This document shows, in pieces, positions 55,442 to 64,000 of a stretch of DNA of 64,000 nt (its first letter is position 1; each line of letters starts with the position of its first letter). Both the position numbers and the translations under genes were made by a program. This DNA is from Afipia sp. OHSU_II-C1 (GTDB taxonomy: Bacteria; Pseudomonadota; Alphaproteobacteria; Rhizobiales; Xanthobacteraceae): positions 124,001 through 188,000 of the forward strand of contig NZ_APJI01000014.1 of the NCBI RefSeq assembly GCF_000497575.1, given 5' to 3'. Under the pieces are notes generated by a model. The model was not told the DNA's origin and made no database searches. It worked only from the letters and a program-made list of their open reading frames with translations.

Positions 55442-56854
55442 TCAGCCGCGGGCGCGAATGGGCCGCAGGAGGAACGCGGGCAGATGTGAATGGTCCGCCG
55501 GCTCGGCATGCTGTTCCCGGGCTGCTGCCGCAGGCATCGCGCGTCCAATGGATGGGGCCTGGGCCGGCTTTTCGGCGGCATGGGGCTTGCGATCGGCGCC
55601 GTCAGGCTTCCGGGACTTGTTGCGGCCGCCACGGCTTCGCTGTGAGTCGCGGCGCGGCTTGCGATCGTCGGGCGCACGTTCGGTCTGCTGTTCGCGGACG
55701 GGCGATGTCGCGGCTTCGGTGCTTGGAACGGGGGCAACATCGGCACGAGCGATGGGCTGGCCGATCAGTTTCTCAATCGCGGCGACGGACTTCTGGTCCG
55801 CCGGGCTGACGATCGAAATCGCGGTCCCGAGGCGTCCGGCGCGGCCGGTGCGGCCGATGCGATGAACGTAGTCGTCCGGATGATGGGGAACGTCGAAATT
55901 GAAGACGTGGCTGACTTCGGGAATATCAAGACCGCGGGCGGCGACATCGGAGGCCACCAGCAAGGGAAGTTCGCCCTTGCGGAACTGGTCGAGTGAGGCT
56001 GTTCGCGCCGACTGATCCATATCGCCGTGAAGGGCGCCGACGCTGAAACCATGCTTCTGGAGGGATTTGTAAACCACCGCCACGTCGCGCTTGCGGTTAC
56101 AGAAGATGATCGCGTTCTTGAGGTCCTTGGCGTCGCGCAGCAACTGCCGGAGCATTTCGCGCTTTTCGTGCGGTTCGCGGCCCACGCCGACCTGCGATTG
56201 AGTCACGGTGATCGCGGTGGAGGCGGGTTTGGAGACTTCTACCTTCTCGGGATTGTGAAGGAAAGTCTCGGTGATGCGCCGGATTTCCGGCGGCATGGTC
56301 GCCGTGAAGAACAGGGTCTGCCGGGTGAACGGGACCAGCTTGCAGATACGTTCGATGTCGGGAATGAAGCCCATGTCGAGCATGCGGTCGGCTTCGTCGA
56401 TCACCAGCAGTTCGACGCCGGTGAGAAGCAGGCCACCGCGCTCGGTGTGATCCAGCAGGCGGCCGGGTGTGGCGATCAGCACGTCGACGCCGCGCATCAG
56501 CTTGGTGTCCTGGTCGCCGAACGAGACGCCACCGATCAGCAGCGCGACATTCAGTTTCTGGCCGGCGCCGTACTTGTCGAAATTTTCCTTCACCTGCGCC
56601 GCGAGTTCGCGGGTCGGTTCAAGAATCAGGGTGCGCGGCATGCGAGCCCGTGCGCGGCCTTTTTCGAGCAGCGTCAGCATCGGGAGCACAAAAGCGGCAG
56701 TCTTGCCGGTGCCGGTCTGGGCGATGCCGAGCACGTCGCGCCGGGCGAGAACGTGGGGGATCGCTTTTTCCTGAATGGGGGTAGGGGTCGTATAACCGGT
56801 GGCCGCAACAGCAGCGAGAACCTTGTCGGACAGGCCGAGATTGGAAAAGGACAT
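55442..56854 (-). CDS. rhlE: DEAD-box RNA helicase, RhlE-like
   Basis: A 470-residue ATP-dependent RNA helicase. Motifs in order: Q motif at the N-terminus (MSFSNLGLSDKVLAAVAATG), AQTGTGKT (45-52), PTRELA, TPGRLLD, DEAD (153-156; VIDEADRMLDMGF), TAT (FTATMPPEI), ARGLDIP and HRIGRTGRAGR. The tail after about 370 is basic and disordered (RKPRRDSQRSRGGRNKSRK), typical of RhlE and of helicases in RNA degradosomes. Together with RNase E in the same window it could serve mRNA decay, though the genes are 26 kb apart. GAGG lies four bases before the ATG. Confidence 0.93.
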   Translation of the reverse strand: MSFSNLGLSDKVLAAVAATGYTTPTPIQEKAIPHVLARRDVLGIAQTGTGKTAAFVLPMLTLLEKGRARARMPRTLILEPTRELAAQVKENFDKYGAGQKLNVALLIGGVSFGDQDTKLMRGVDVLIATPGRLLDHTERGGLLLTGVELLVIDEADRMLDMGFIPDIERICKLVPFTRQTLFFTATMPPEIRRITETFLHNPEKVEVSKPASTAITVTQSQVGVGREPHEKREMLRQLLRDAKDLKNAIIFCNRKRDVAVVYKSLQKHGFSVGALHGDMDQSARTASLDQFRKGELPLLVASDVAARGLDIPEVSHVFNFDVPHHPDDYVHRIGRTGRAGRLGTAISIVSPADQKSVAAIEKLIGQPIARADVAPVPSTEAATSPVREQQTERAPDDRKPRRDSQRSRGGRNKSRKPDGADRKPHAAEKPAQAPSIGRAMPAAAAREQHAEPADHSHLPAFLLRPIRARG

Positions 56855-57201
56855 TGAGCCTCGAGTCGAAATCGCCGTTCGGACTCTGGAAATTTCTGTC
56901 GCGCCTCACCCCGGAACGGCACGCTTTAAGGGCACGGGGAGGGAGATATTTGCCGACAGGCGGCTGGCCAGGAAACCACGTCTCGATTCTGACCGCGTTG
57001 CAGCGGAACATAGGCCTGAAACGGTGAAAGTCAATGAATTTAGGGGCAAAAACCGCGAAAAACCTTAATCCGACAACAAGTTGAAGGGTTTCGGAGGCCT
57101 GGAATCGGGCCATATGAACCGCCTTCTTATAGCAGGCGACTATGACATACTAACCGCCGGAACCGGGCCCTTGCCCGTGGGGCGGCCAAGGGACAGGGAC
57201 C
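56855..57201. other. divergent intergenic region, rhlE / caspase-like gene
   Basis: 347 bp between divergent genes. I see no RNA gene, no convincing small ORF and no strong palindrome. The right end, before the caspase-like ATG, carries AAGGGACAGGGACC as ribosome binding site. Confidence 0.4.
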
Positions 57202-58686
57202 ATGACCAGCCATCGGATTTGGAGACTGCTGATCGGCCTCGTCGCGCTGACGGCGGCGTTTATTGCCCCTGCTCATGCCGAAAAGAGGGTGGCGCTGGTC
57301 ATCGGCAACAACGACTACCGCAACGTGCCCCGGCTGCAGAAAGCGGTGAACGATGCGCGCACCATGAGCGATGCGCTCAAGCAGCTCGGTTTCAACGTGC
57401 TGTTCGCCGAAAACCAGACCCGGCAGGCTTTCAGCGAAACGATGCTGGCGTTCGACAAGGTTGTCGAACCCGGAGACACCGCATTCTTTTTCTTCGCGGG
57501 GCACGGCTTCGAAATCAACGGTCAGAACTATCTGCTGCCGACCGACATTGCTGCGGTCACGCAGGGGCAGGAAGAACTGATCCGCGACGGTGCGTTCGCA
57601 GCCGAGCGGGTGATCTCGCGTCTTCAGGCGCGTGGCGCACGCACGTCGATCTTCGTGTTCGACGCCTGCCGCAACAATCCTTTTGAGGCGACAGGCACGC
57701 GTGCGCTCGGCGGGAGCGGAGGACTCGCTCCGATTTCACCGCCGGAAGGCGTGTTCGTGATCTTCTCGGCGGGTGCCAAGCAGACTGCGCTTGATCGTCT
57801 GAACGATAACGATCCGAATCCGAACTCGGTTTTTACCCGCAGCTTTGTGCGCGAATTGGCGCAGCCCGGACTCAATCTGGTGCAGATCGCCAAACGGACG
57901 CAGTCCGATGTACGTCAGATGACGGCGGCAGCAAGCCGGATGCAGACCCCAGCCTACTACGATCAGATCGTCGGTGATTTCATCCTGAGGCCAGCCAAGG
58001 ACAGCGAACGTGCCATCGCAGTCGAGGCGCAAACACAGGTCGCGGCGCTGCCGGTACAGCCGACGCCTCCGGTTGCGATCGACAACGGCAATGCCCCGAT
58101 TGCGAGTTTCATGCGCCACAATGGCGGATGGTCGATTGCATTCTCCATTGCCGATCCGACGCTGGCGACTTCCTGGCGGTTAGGCGAGAGCGGCGAATTC
58201 AAGGAGACGGGGTTCACCGACGCGCTCGATCCGCGAACCCGGCGCCGCATGCCGAATACCTCGATCGAACTGCCGAACGATGCTCCGGCTGCGACGATTC
58301 AGGTCCGTTACGTCGATCCGACCGGTCAGATGCAGGGACCTTTCCCAATCAAGTTCGATCCCGAGGCCGCGTTGATCGCGAGCCATCGAAAGCTGCTGGA
58401 CATGACATCGAATAGCTGGCTCGCGTTCGGCGGCTACAGCGGACCGCTGGTCTATTACTCGCAGATTTTATCGTATCGCTGCGCGATCCGCGAAATGCGC
58501 ATCGGCATCGACACGACGGTGCCGAACCAGGTGGTCAAAATTCCGCCGTGCAATCCCAGGGACCCGTCGGCGATCCCTGAAAACGCCGCGTCGTATATGA
58601 AGATTCCAGCGTCGACGCGATCCGTCTCGGTCGAATTGACCTATCAGGACGGCAGCCTCTCGGAGATCAAGAACTTCCGGCGGTAA
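57202..58686 (+). CDS. periplasmic caspase-family (C14) protein with unknown C-terminal domain
   Basis: A 494-residue exported protein. The signal peptide ends at APAHAE (about 26). The caspase/metacaspase p20-like domain (28-265) has VALVIGNNDYRNVPRLQKAV, the catalytic His101 in FFFFAGHGFEING and Cys156 in FVFDACRNNPF, both intact. A Pro/Val linker at about 275-300 leads to a C-terminal domain of about 190 residues (FMRHNGGWSIAFSIADPTLA ... QDGSLSEIKNFRR) that I do not recognise. It is beta-rich by pattern and contains two cysteines (SYRCAIREM, IPPCNPRD). Substrates are unknown; bacterial orthocaspases often cut after Arg or Lys. The FAD oxidoreductase follows after 13 bp, so both may share a transcript. 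Confidence 0.9.
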   Translation: MTSHRIWRLLIGLVALTAAFIAPAHAEKRVALVIGNNDYRNVPRLQKAVNDARTMSDALKQLGFNVLFAENQTRQAFSETMLAFDKVVEPGDTAFFFFAGHGFEINGQNYLLPTDIAAVTQGQEELIRDGAFAAERVISRLQARGARTSIFVFDACRNNPFEATGTRALGGSGGLAPISPPEGVFVIFSAGAKQTALDRLNDNDPNPNSVFTRSFVRELAQPGLNLVQIAKRTQSDVRQMTAAASRMQTPAYYDQIVGDFILRPAKDSERAIAVEAQTQVAALPVQPTPPVAIDNGNAPIASFMRHNGGWSIAFSIADPTLATSWRLGESGEFKETGFTDALDPRTRRRMPNTSIELPNDAPAATIQVRYVDPTGQMQGPFPIKFDPEAALIASHRKLLDMTSNSWLAFGGYSGPLVYYSQILSYRCAIREMRIGIDTTVPNQVVKIPPCNPRDPSAIPENAASYMKIPASTRSVSVELTYQDGSLSEIKNFRR

Positions 58687-58699
58687 GAAGGGAACGTCG

Positions 58700-59947
58700 A
58701 TGTCCTTCGAAAGCGCGAGCGGACCCGCCAGAAGGTTTCTGACGGTACAGTGCTGCATCGTCGGAGGAGGTCCGGCAGGGATGATGCTGGGCTATCTGCT
58801 GGGCCGTGCAGGAATCAAGACCGTGGTTCTTGAAAAGCACGCCGACTTCTTCCGCGACTTTCGCGGTGACACGGTTCATCCCTCGACATTGCAGGTGATG
58901 CAGGAGCTCGGGCTCCTGGACGATTTCCTGAAGATTCCGCATCAGCAACTCGCGTACATGCAAGGCATGTTCGGGAAAATTCCGATCCAGATTGCAGACC
59001 TGACGCGGCTGGACACCGCGTGCCCTTTCATTGCGCTGATGCCGCAGTGGGACTTCCTCAATTTTCTCGAAACCAAGGGCGCGCGTTTCCCGTCGCTTCA
59101 AGTCCTGAAAGATACCGAGGCGATTGAATTGGTCAGGGACGGCTCGCGCATGACCGGCGTCATTGCCAAGGTCCCGGACGGAACGCTTCAGATTTCGGCC
59201 GATCTCACTGTCGCATGCGATGGCCGGCATTCGATCATCCGCGAGCAGGCCGGGCTCAAGGTGGAAAATATCGGCGCGCCGATCGATGTGCTCTGGTTTC
59301 GCGTGGGAAAATCGAAGGCCGATAGCGACGGCATTTTTGCGCGGTTGCAGCGCGGCCAGATGATCGTGACGATCGACCGCGACGACTACTGGCAGTGCGC
59401 TTACGTGATCTCAAAAGGCAAAATCGACGACATCAAGACGCGTGGGCTCGATGCGTTCCGCGACAATGTGGCGTCTCTTGCGCCTATTCTGCGATCGCGG
59501 ATCGGCGACGTCCGGAACTGGGACGACGTGAAACTGCTGACGGTTCGGATCGACCGGCTGACGCGCTGGGCATTGCCCGGCCTGCTTTGTATTGGCGACG
59601 CTGCGCATGCGATGTCACCCGTCGGTGGCGTTGGCGTCAATCTCGCGGTGCAGGACGCGGTTGCCGCGGCAAATCTTCTGTTCGACAGATTTGGCAAGAG
59701 TGGCGGGCCTTCGCTCGCAGACCTTGAACAGGTTCAGCGACGCCGCCTGTTTCCCGCGCGAATGACGCAGACCATGCAGACGGTCATTCAGGACAACGTC
59801 ATCAACCGGGCGCTGTCGGGCGAGGACTTGAAGCCGCCGTTTGTCGCCGGGCTGATCACGGCAATGCCATGGTTGCAGGGGCTGACAGCGCGATTACTTG
59901 GGATTGGCATTCGCCCTGAACATGTGCATTCGCCCGAAGCGATGTGA
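58700..59947 (+). CDS. FAD-dependent oxidoreductase / aromatic monooxygenase-like (FAD_binding_3)
   Basis: A 415-residue flavoprotein of the p-hydroxybenzoate hydroxylase / UbiH superfamily. The dinucleotide fold is CIVGGGPAGMMLGYLLGRAG (from residue 19), with VLEKHADFFRDFRGDTVHPS. The DG motif is VACDGRHSIIREQAGL and the second FAD motif GDAAHAMSPVGGVGVNLAVQ. Length fits a single-component monooxygenase. The substrate is unknown. AAGGGA lies before the ATG, and the gene starts 13 bp after the caspase-like gene. Its end is four bases from the stop of the convergent SDR gene. Confidence 0.92.
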   Translation: MSFESASGPARRFLTVQCCIVGGGPAGMMLGYLLGRAGIKTVVLEKHADFFRDFRGDTVHPSTLQVMQELGLLDDFLKIPHQQLAYMQGMFGKIPIQIADLTRLDTACPFIALMPQWDFLNFLETKGARFPSLQVLKDTEAIELVRDGSRMTGVIAKVPDGTLQISADLTVACDGRHSIIREQAGLKVENIGAPIDVLWFRVGKSKADSDGIFARLQRGQMIVTIDRDDYWQCAYVISKGKIDDIKTRGLDAFRDNVASLAPILRSRIGDVRNWDDVKLLTVRIDRLTRWALPGLLCIGDAAHAMSPVGGVGVNLAVQDAVAAANLLFDRFGKSGGPSLADLEQVQRRRLFPARMTQTMQTVIQDNVINRALSGEDLKPPFVAGLITAMPWLQGLTARLLGIGIRPEHVHSPEAM

Positions 59948-59951
59948 TCAG

Positions 59952-60719
59952 TCACTGGACTGAATAGCCACCGTCCACCGGAATCGCGGTGCCCGTGACG
60001 AAATCGGACGCGGGCGAAGCGAGAAAGACCGCCGCTCCGGCGAGATCGTCGATGTTGCCCCAGCGTTTCGCGGGCGTTCGGTTCAGCACATTCTCGTTGA
60101 GCCCCGAAACCTGCGCGCGCGCAGTTCGGGTGAGGGCGGTGTCGATCCAGCCGGGCAGAATGGCGTTGGCCTGAATATTGTCGGCGGCCCACGACAACGC
60201 GATCGATTTGGTGAACTGCACGATGCCGCCTTTGCTCGCGGCATAGGCGGGCGCGTAAGCTGCGCCGAAGATCGATGTCATGGAGCCGATGTTGATGATC
60301 TTCCCGCCGCCGGCCTGCTTCATCGCCGGATAGACGGCCTTCGCGCAAATGAATGCGCTCGTGAGGTTGGTGTTCATCACGGTTTGCCAGTCGTCCAGAC
60401 TGAGAGCGTGGGCTGGTTGGCGGACACTCATGCCGGCGTTGTTGATCAGGATGTCGATCCGCCCCATTTGCGCGAGCGTGGCTTCAACCATGGCCCCGAC
60501 GGATGCGATGTCGGTCACGTCGACGGAGACTGCCAGCGCGCTGGCGCCAAGCGCCTCGATGTCGCGCACGGCTTCCTCGGATTTGTCCTTGTTGCGTCCG
60601 GCGATAACGATGCCTGCGCCAGCACGGGCGAGGCCTCGCGCCATCCCGAGGCCGATGCCGCCATTGCCGCCGGTGACGATGGCAATCTTACCGGTGAGGT
60701 CGAAGGGGGATTTTTGCAT
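59952..60719 (-). CDS. short-chain dehydrogenase/reductase
   Basis: A 255-residue classical SDR. The NAD(P) motif is TGGNGGIG (16-23; KIAIVTGGNGGIGLGMARGL), NNAG appears as ILINNAGMSVRQP, the catalytic Ser is in NIGSMTSIFG and the YxxxK is in YAASKGGIVQFT. The PGWIDT loop is present as LPGWIDTALT. R at position 42 in VIAGRNKDKSEEAV hints at NADPH preference. The substrate is unknown. It is convergent with the FAD oxidoreductase; 61 bp upstream the small membrane gene runs on the same strand. Confidence 0.93.
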   Translation of the reverse strand: MQKSPFDLTGKIAIVTGGNGGIGLGMARGLARAGAGIVIAGRNKDKSEEAVRDIEALGASALAVSVDVTDIASVGAMVEATLAQMGRIDILINNAGMSVRQPAHALSLDDWQTVMNTNLTSAFICAKAVYPAMKQAGGGKIINIGSMTSIFGAAYAPAYAASKGGIVQFTKSIALSWAADNIQANAILPGWIDTALTRTARAQVSGLNENVLNRTPAKRWGNIDDLAGAAVFLASPASDFVTGTAIPVDGGYSVQ

Positions 60720-60780
60720 AGTGTCTCCGCTGCGGGTCTTCGTCGCTTGCGGAGATCAAATCATACCAAACTGATGTCGC

Positions 60781-60969
60781 CTAGCGGCGTTGCGAAATCA
60801 CAATCATCAGCAATCCGGCGAGGCCAAGCGCGGCGCCATAGTAAGCCCATTGCATCTGGCTGACCATGAAACTGGACCGCGGCCAGTTCACGTAACCCGT
60901 GCCTTGGCCGATCCAGAGCAGTCCGGTGACAAGCGCCAGCGTTCCGACGATGAGGAATAGCGTTTTCAT
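60781..60969 (-). CDS. small two-helix membrane protein (62 aa)
   Basis: A 62-residue protein with two hydrophobic helices: residues 1-20 (MKTLFLIVGTLALVTGLLWI) and about 40-58 (QWAYYGAALGLAGLLMIVIS), joined by a polar loop GQGTGYVNWPRSSFMVSQM. Such short proteins are widely conserved in Rhizobiales but have no assigned function. It lies between the SDR gene and parE on the same strand, 43 bp after the parE stop side, so it could be the tail of neither; an own promoter is likely. Confidence 0.7.
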   Translation of the reverse strand: MKTLFLIVGTLALVTGLLWIGQGTGYVNWPRSSFMVSQMQWAYYGAALGLAGLLMIVISQRR

Positions 60970-61012
60970 ATGAACACTACGCCTTCGCGCCGGATTGGTT
61001 GCACTGGCGGGC

Positions 61013-63064
61013 TTACACGTCCAGCAGGTCCTCGCTGGCGAACTCGGCCTTGTCGGAAATGAAGGCGAAGCGGGCTTCGGCCTTGGTGCCCATCAGGCGC
61101 TCGACGGAATCGGCGGTGCCTTCACGATCGTCCGGCAGCAGCACGACACGCAACATGGTGCGCTTGGTGGGGTCCATCGTGGTTTCCTTCAACTGCGCCG
61201 GCATCATCTCGCCGAGGCCTTTGAAGCGTCCGATGTCGACCTTTGCGTTGGCGTGGAATTCCTTTTTCAGGAGTTCATCACGATGCGCTTCGTCGCGTGC
61301 GTACACCGTCTTGGACCCGTGGGTGAGGCGATAGAGCGGCGGCACGGCGAGATAGAGATGGCCTTCGTCGATCAGGCGCGGCATCTGCCGATAGAAGAAC
61401 GTGATGAGCAGCGAGGCGATGTGCGCACCGTCCACGTCCGCGTCGGTCATGATGATGATGCGCGAGTAGCGCAAATCCTCTTCGCGATATTGCGCGCCGA
61501 TGCCCGCTCCGATCGCCTGAATGAGATCGGCGAGCTGGGCATTGGCGGTGAGCTTGTCCTTGGTCGCGGACGCGACGTTGAGGATCTTTCCACGCAGCGG
61601 CAGGATCGCCTGCGTCTTGCGGTCGCGCGCCTGCTTGGCGCTGCCGCCTGCGGAGTCGCCTTCCACGATGAAGAGTTCGGAGCCTTCGGTCGCACTGTTG
61701 GTGCAGTCGGCGAGCTTGCCCGGCAATCGCAGTTTCTTCACCGCGGTCTTGCGCGAGGTTTCCTTCTCGGCGCGTCGGCGCAGCCGCTCGTCGGCGCGCT
61801 CCACCACGAATTCGAGCAGCTTGTTGGCCTGCAACGGATTGCCCGTCAGCCAGTGATCGAACGGGTCCTTGATGGCCTGTTCGACGATCTTCTGGGCCTC
61901 GGCGGTTGCCAGACGGTCCTTGGTCTGGCCCTGGAATTCAGGCTCGCGGACGAATACCGACAGCATCGCAGCGGCGCCGACCATGACGTCCTCGGACGTA
62001 ATGGAAGACGCTTTCTTACCCTGGCCGATACGCTCGGCGTAGTCCTTCAGGCCGCGCAGCAGCGCGCTGCGGAAGCCCGCTTCATGCGTGCCGCCGTCGG
62101 GCGTCGGAACCGTGTTGGTGTAGGACGACAGAAATCCGTCAGCATCGGCCGTCCAGGCGACGGCCCATTCGCAGGCGCCATGAGCGCCGTTGCGGCCGGA
62201 CTTGCCGGAGAAAATATCGGGGTGCACCAGTGTGTCGGCATGGATCGCTGCCGCCAGATAGTCCTTCAGGCCGCCAGGGAAATGGAAGGTGTCTTCCTCA
62301 GGAACATCATCGACGCCCTTGAGCAATTCCTTGTCACAGCGCCAGCGGATTTCGACACCGCCGAACAGGTACGCCTTTGAGCGCGCCATCTTGAACAGGC
62401 GCTGCGGCTTGAACACGGCTTTGGCGCCGAAAATATCCGTATCGGGTTTGAAGCGGATGCTGGTGCCGCGGCGGTTGTTGACCTTGCCGAGTTCTTCGAG
62501 CTTGCCCTTCGGCTTTCCGCGCTCGAACGTCATCCTGTAGAGCTTCTGGTTGCGCGCGACCTCGACCACGAGCTGCGAGGAGAGGGCGTTCACCACGGAC
62601 ACGCCGACGCCGTGCAGGCCGCCAGACGTCTCATAGACCTTGGAGTCGAACTTGCCGCCGGCATGCAGCGTGCACATGATAATTTCGAGAGCGGACTTTT
62701 TCGGAAACTTCGGGTGCGGGTCGACTGGAATGCCGCGTCCGTTGTCGACGACGGTGAGATATCCGTCAGCGCCGAGATGCACTTCAATGAAAGTCGCGTG
62801 GCCGGCCAGCGCTTCGTCCATCGAGTTGTCGATGACTTCGGCGAACAGGTGATGCAGCGCTTTCTCGTCGGTGCCGCCGATATACATGCCGGGACGGCGG
62901 CGGACGGGCTCAAGGCCCTCAAGAACTTCAATGTCGCGCGCGGTATACCCGGCCTCGGCACCTGACGGCTTGGCCGCAGCCTTCGCCGGCGCGCCCGGCT
63001 TCTTACCTGAAGAGGCGAACAGGTCCGCGTCTGTTTTCTCTTTTTTATTCAGTGATTTAGCCAT
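61013..63064 (-). CDS. parE: DNA topoisomerase IV subunit B
   Basis: A 683-residue type IIA topoisomerase ATPase subunit, which with ParC unlinks daughter chromosomes. A lysine-rich N-terminal extension (about 45 residues) precedes VLEGLEPVRRRPGMYIGGTD. VIDNSMDEALAGHA (ATP-binding Asn), DNGRGIPVDPHPKFPKKSAL, GGLHGVGVSVVNALS, the TOPRIM EGDSAGGSAKQARDRKTQAI and MTDADVDGAHIASLL (metal Asp) are present. The form lacking the long GyrB insertion, and PGMYIGGTDEKALHHL, indicate ParE rather than GyrB. Confidence 0.96.
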   Translation of the reverse strand: MAKSLNKKEKTDADLFASSGKKPGAPAKAAAKPSGAEAGYTARDIEVLEGLEPVRRRPGMYIGGTDEKALHHLFAEVIDNSMDEALAGHATFIEVHLGADGYLTVVDNGRGIPVDPHPKFPKKSALEIIMCTLHAGGKFDSKVYETSGGLHGVGVSVVNALSSQLVVEVARNQKLYRMTFERGKPKGKLEELGKVNNRRGTSIRFKPDTDIFGAKAVFKPQRLFKMARSKAYLFGGVEIRWRCDKELLKGVDDVPEEDTFHFPGGLKDYLAAAIHADTLVHPDIFSGKSGRNGAHGACEWAVAWTADADGFLSSYTNTVPTPDGGTHEAGFRSALLRGLKDYAERIGQGKKASSITSEDVMVGAAAMLSVFVREPEFQGQTKDRLATAEAQKIVEQAIKDPFDHWLTGNPLQANKLLEFVVERADERLRRRAEKETSRKTAVKKLRLPGKLADCTNSATEGSELFIVEGDSAGGSAKQARDRKTQAILPLRGKILNVASATKDKLTANAQLADLIQAIGAGIGAQYREEDLRYSRIIIMTDADVDGAHIASLLITFFYRQMPRLIDEGHLYLAVPPLYRLTHGSKTVYARDEAHRDELLKKEFHANAKVDIGRFKGLGEMMPAQLKETTMDPTKRTMLRVVLLPDDREGTADSVERLMGTKAEARFAFISDKAEFASEDLLDV

Positions 63065-63235
63065 GCTTCTTAAGTCTTGATATATCGTGATCGGGGAGCG
63101 AATCGTTGGCTGTTACTATGCCACGGTTAGGGCGGCAAATGTGACGCAGGCGGTTCCCAAACATGGCAGCTGCCGCCGTGGTATTCGAAATGAGGGGGAA
63201 CCGGCAGATTCGATAAGCCGGATTTGGGATTTCGC

Positions 63236-63754
63236 ATGACGTTCGAGGAAATGACCCGCGGGCTCGCTGAGTTTGTCCGCGACCATCAGATGTGGGCAAT
63301 GCCCATTGTCTTCGGGCTCGCCTTTGCGGAGTCGCTGGCCTTTCTCTCGCTCATCATTCCGGCGTGGGGCGCGTTGGTTTCCATCGGTGCGCTGATCGGT
63401 GTCAGCGGAATCAATTTCTGGCCGATCTGGATCGCTGCGGGACTCGGCGCGGCATGCGGCGATTGGCTGTCGTACTGGATTGGAGTGAGATTCCACGACC
63501 GCATTGCCCACATGTGGCCGATGTCGAGCTTTCCCGACATGCTGCCGCGCGCGGAACGCTTCATGAAAAAATGGGGCGTGCTCGGTATTTTCATCGGCCG
63601 TTTTTCCGGACCTCTGCGCGCAACCGTTCCCCTGGTCGCGGGCGTTGTGGAAATGGAATACTGGCATTTCCAGTTCGCGAATTTTACTTCGGCGTTCGTG
63701 TGGTCCGGTCTTTTGATGGCGCCCGGAATCATGGGCGTCAAAATGCTCATGTGA
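63236..63754 (+). CDS. DedA/VTT-family membrane protein
   Basis: A 172-residue inner-membrane protein of the DedA (SNARE-associated/VTT) family, which flips phospholipids or undecaprenyl phosphate between leaflets in studied members. From the ATG at 63236 (MTFEEMTRGLAEFV), GGGA lies six bases upstream; a GTG-like extension of four codons is possible. Helices at about 20-50, 55-80, 120-145 and 150-170. The conserved motifs FAESLAFLSLIIPAWGALV, GAACGDWLSYWIGVRFHDRI (G.xxGDxxxYxxG) and GVLGIFIGRFSGPLRATVPL (FxGRFxGPxR) are intact. It is divergent from parE. Confidence 0.92.
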   Translation: MTFEEMTRGLAEFVRDHQMWAMPIVFGLAFAESLAFLSLIIPAWGALVSIGALIGVSGINFWPIWIAAGLGAACGDWLSYWIGVRFHDRIAHMWPMSSFPDMLPRAERFMKKWGVLGIFIGRFSGPLRATVPLVAGVVEMEYWHFQFANFTSAFVWSGLLMAPGIMGVKMLM

Positions 63755-63924
63755 CAGCGCATTTCAAAACTATTCGTGATCGGGAATAGCTGTCGCGGAC
63801 CGGTGTTAAATTGACGCGCCGGTTGTCGTGTGTGGGTGTGCTGCGAATGATTTGCAACAGGGCGGCACGCTAACGACCGCGAAAAACAGCAGCATTCTGA
63901 ATTTCATCAATCGGGAGAAACACG

Positions 63925-64000
63925 ATGGATCTGACACGACGTCACGCACTGGCTGGCGCTGCTGCTCTCACTGCGGCTCCGCTGTTATCCTCCAATCCCG
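63925..64000 (+). CDS. exported protein with twin-arginine-like signal, cut by window end
   Basis: The ATG at 63925 follows GGGAGA with six-base spacing. The 25 visible codons read MDLTRRHALAGAAALTAAPL..., a Tat-type signal (TRRHALAG) and hydrophobic core. The mature protein lies outside the window, so no function can be given. The 170 bp before it hold no gene. Confidence 0.7.
   Translation, partial: MDLTRRHALAGAAALTAAPLLSSNP

Overview
The window reads as an ordinary chromosomal stretch of an alphaproteobacterium of the Nitrobacteraceae (Bradyrhizobium / Rhodopseudomonas / Afipia group). The evidence is the high-GC coding style, BA14K-family proteins, an NDUFA12-type complex I subunit followed by a DUF2155 protein, an RNase E with a very long insert in its S1 domain, a seven-gene suf operon headed by a NifS-like desulfurase, an EcfG-type promoter (GGAAC-N16-CGTT), and genus-typical palindromic repeats (GTCATTGCGAG... 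and GGATGGAGCGAAGCG...). The genus is an inference from gene content. No rRNA, tRNA, CRISPR array, integrase, transposase or prophage was seen.

Layout. 0-3.1 kb: a small membrane protein, a luciferase-like monooxygenase, palindromic repeats, and a visibly A/T-richer two-gene cassette (1923-3070) encoding a PD-(D/E)XK-like protein and an unrecognised partner. 3.2-6.9 kb: B12-dependent ribonucleotide reductase nrdJ, followed by a long gene-free upstream region. 7.6-14 kb: the first copy of a 164-bp double-palindrome element, an EamA transporter, an autotransporter, two BA14K proteins and an MscS channel. 14-24.4 kb: NDUFA12, DUF2155, aat, a three-gene two-component operon joined by ATGA overlaps, aroQ-accB-accC, and an exported DsbA-like protein with an M48 protease. 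24.5-35.9 kb: the second copy of the 164-bp element, an aminotransferase, rne, a cell-wall amidase, PBP1A, prfB with its programmed +1 frameshift, and a second EamA transporter. 35.9-46.5 kb: M23 peptidase, a peroxiredoxin with a histone-H1-like tail, an AsmA-like giant protein with a thioesterase, tyrS, anmK, a 44-codon ORF coupled to a glutathione S-transferase behind a palindromic operator, and a hydrolase. 46.7-53.7 kb: the suf Fe-S operon. 53.8-64 kb: TfoX-like protein, GGDEF cyclase, RhlE helicase, a periplasmic caspase-like protein, a FAD oxidoreductase, an SDR, parE, a DedA protein, and the start of a twin-arginine-type exported protein cut by the window edge.

Functionally most of this is core metabolism and envelope biology: fatty-acid and aromatic precursors (acc, aroQ), peptidoglycan synthesis and turnover (mrcA, amidase, M23, anmK), translation (prfB, tyrS, aat), RNA turnover (rne, rhlE), Fe-S assembly (suf) and chromosome decatenation (parE). 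I did not find a complete, convincing new multi-gene system. The best leads are the A/T-rich nuclease-like cassette, the duplicated 164-bp structured element placed directly before two start codons, the operator / small ORF / GST unit, the His/Asp-rich insert in RNase E, and the H1-like basic tails on two unrelated proteins.
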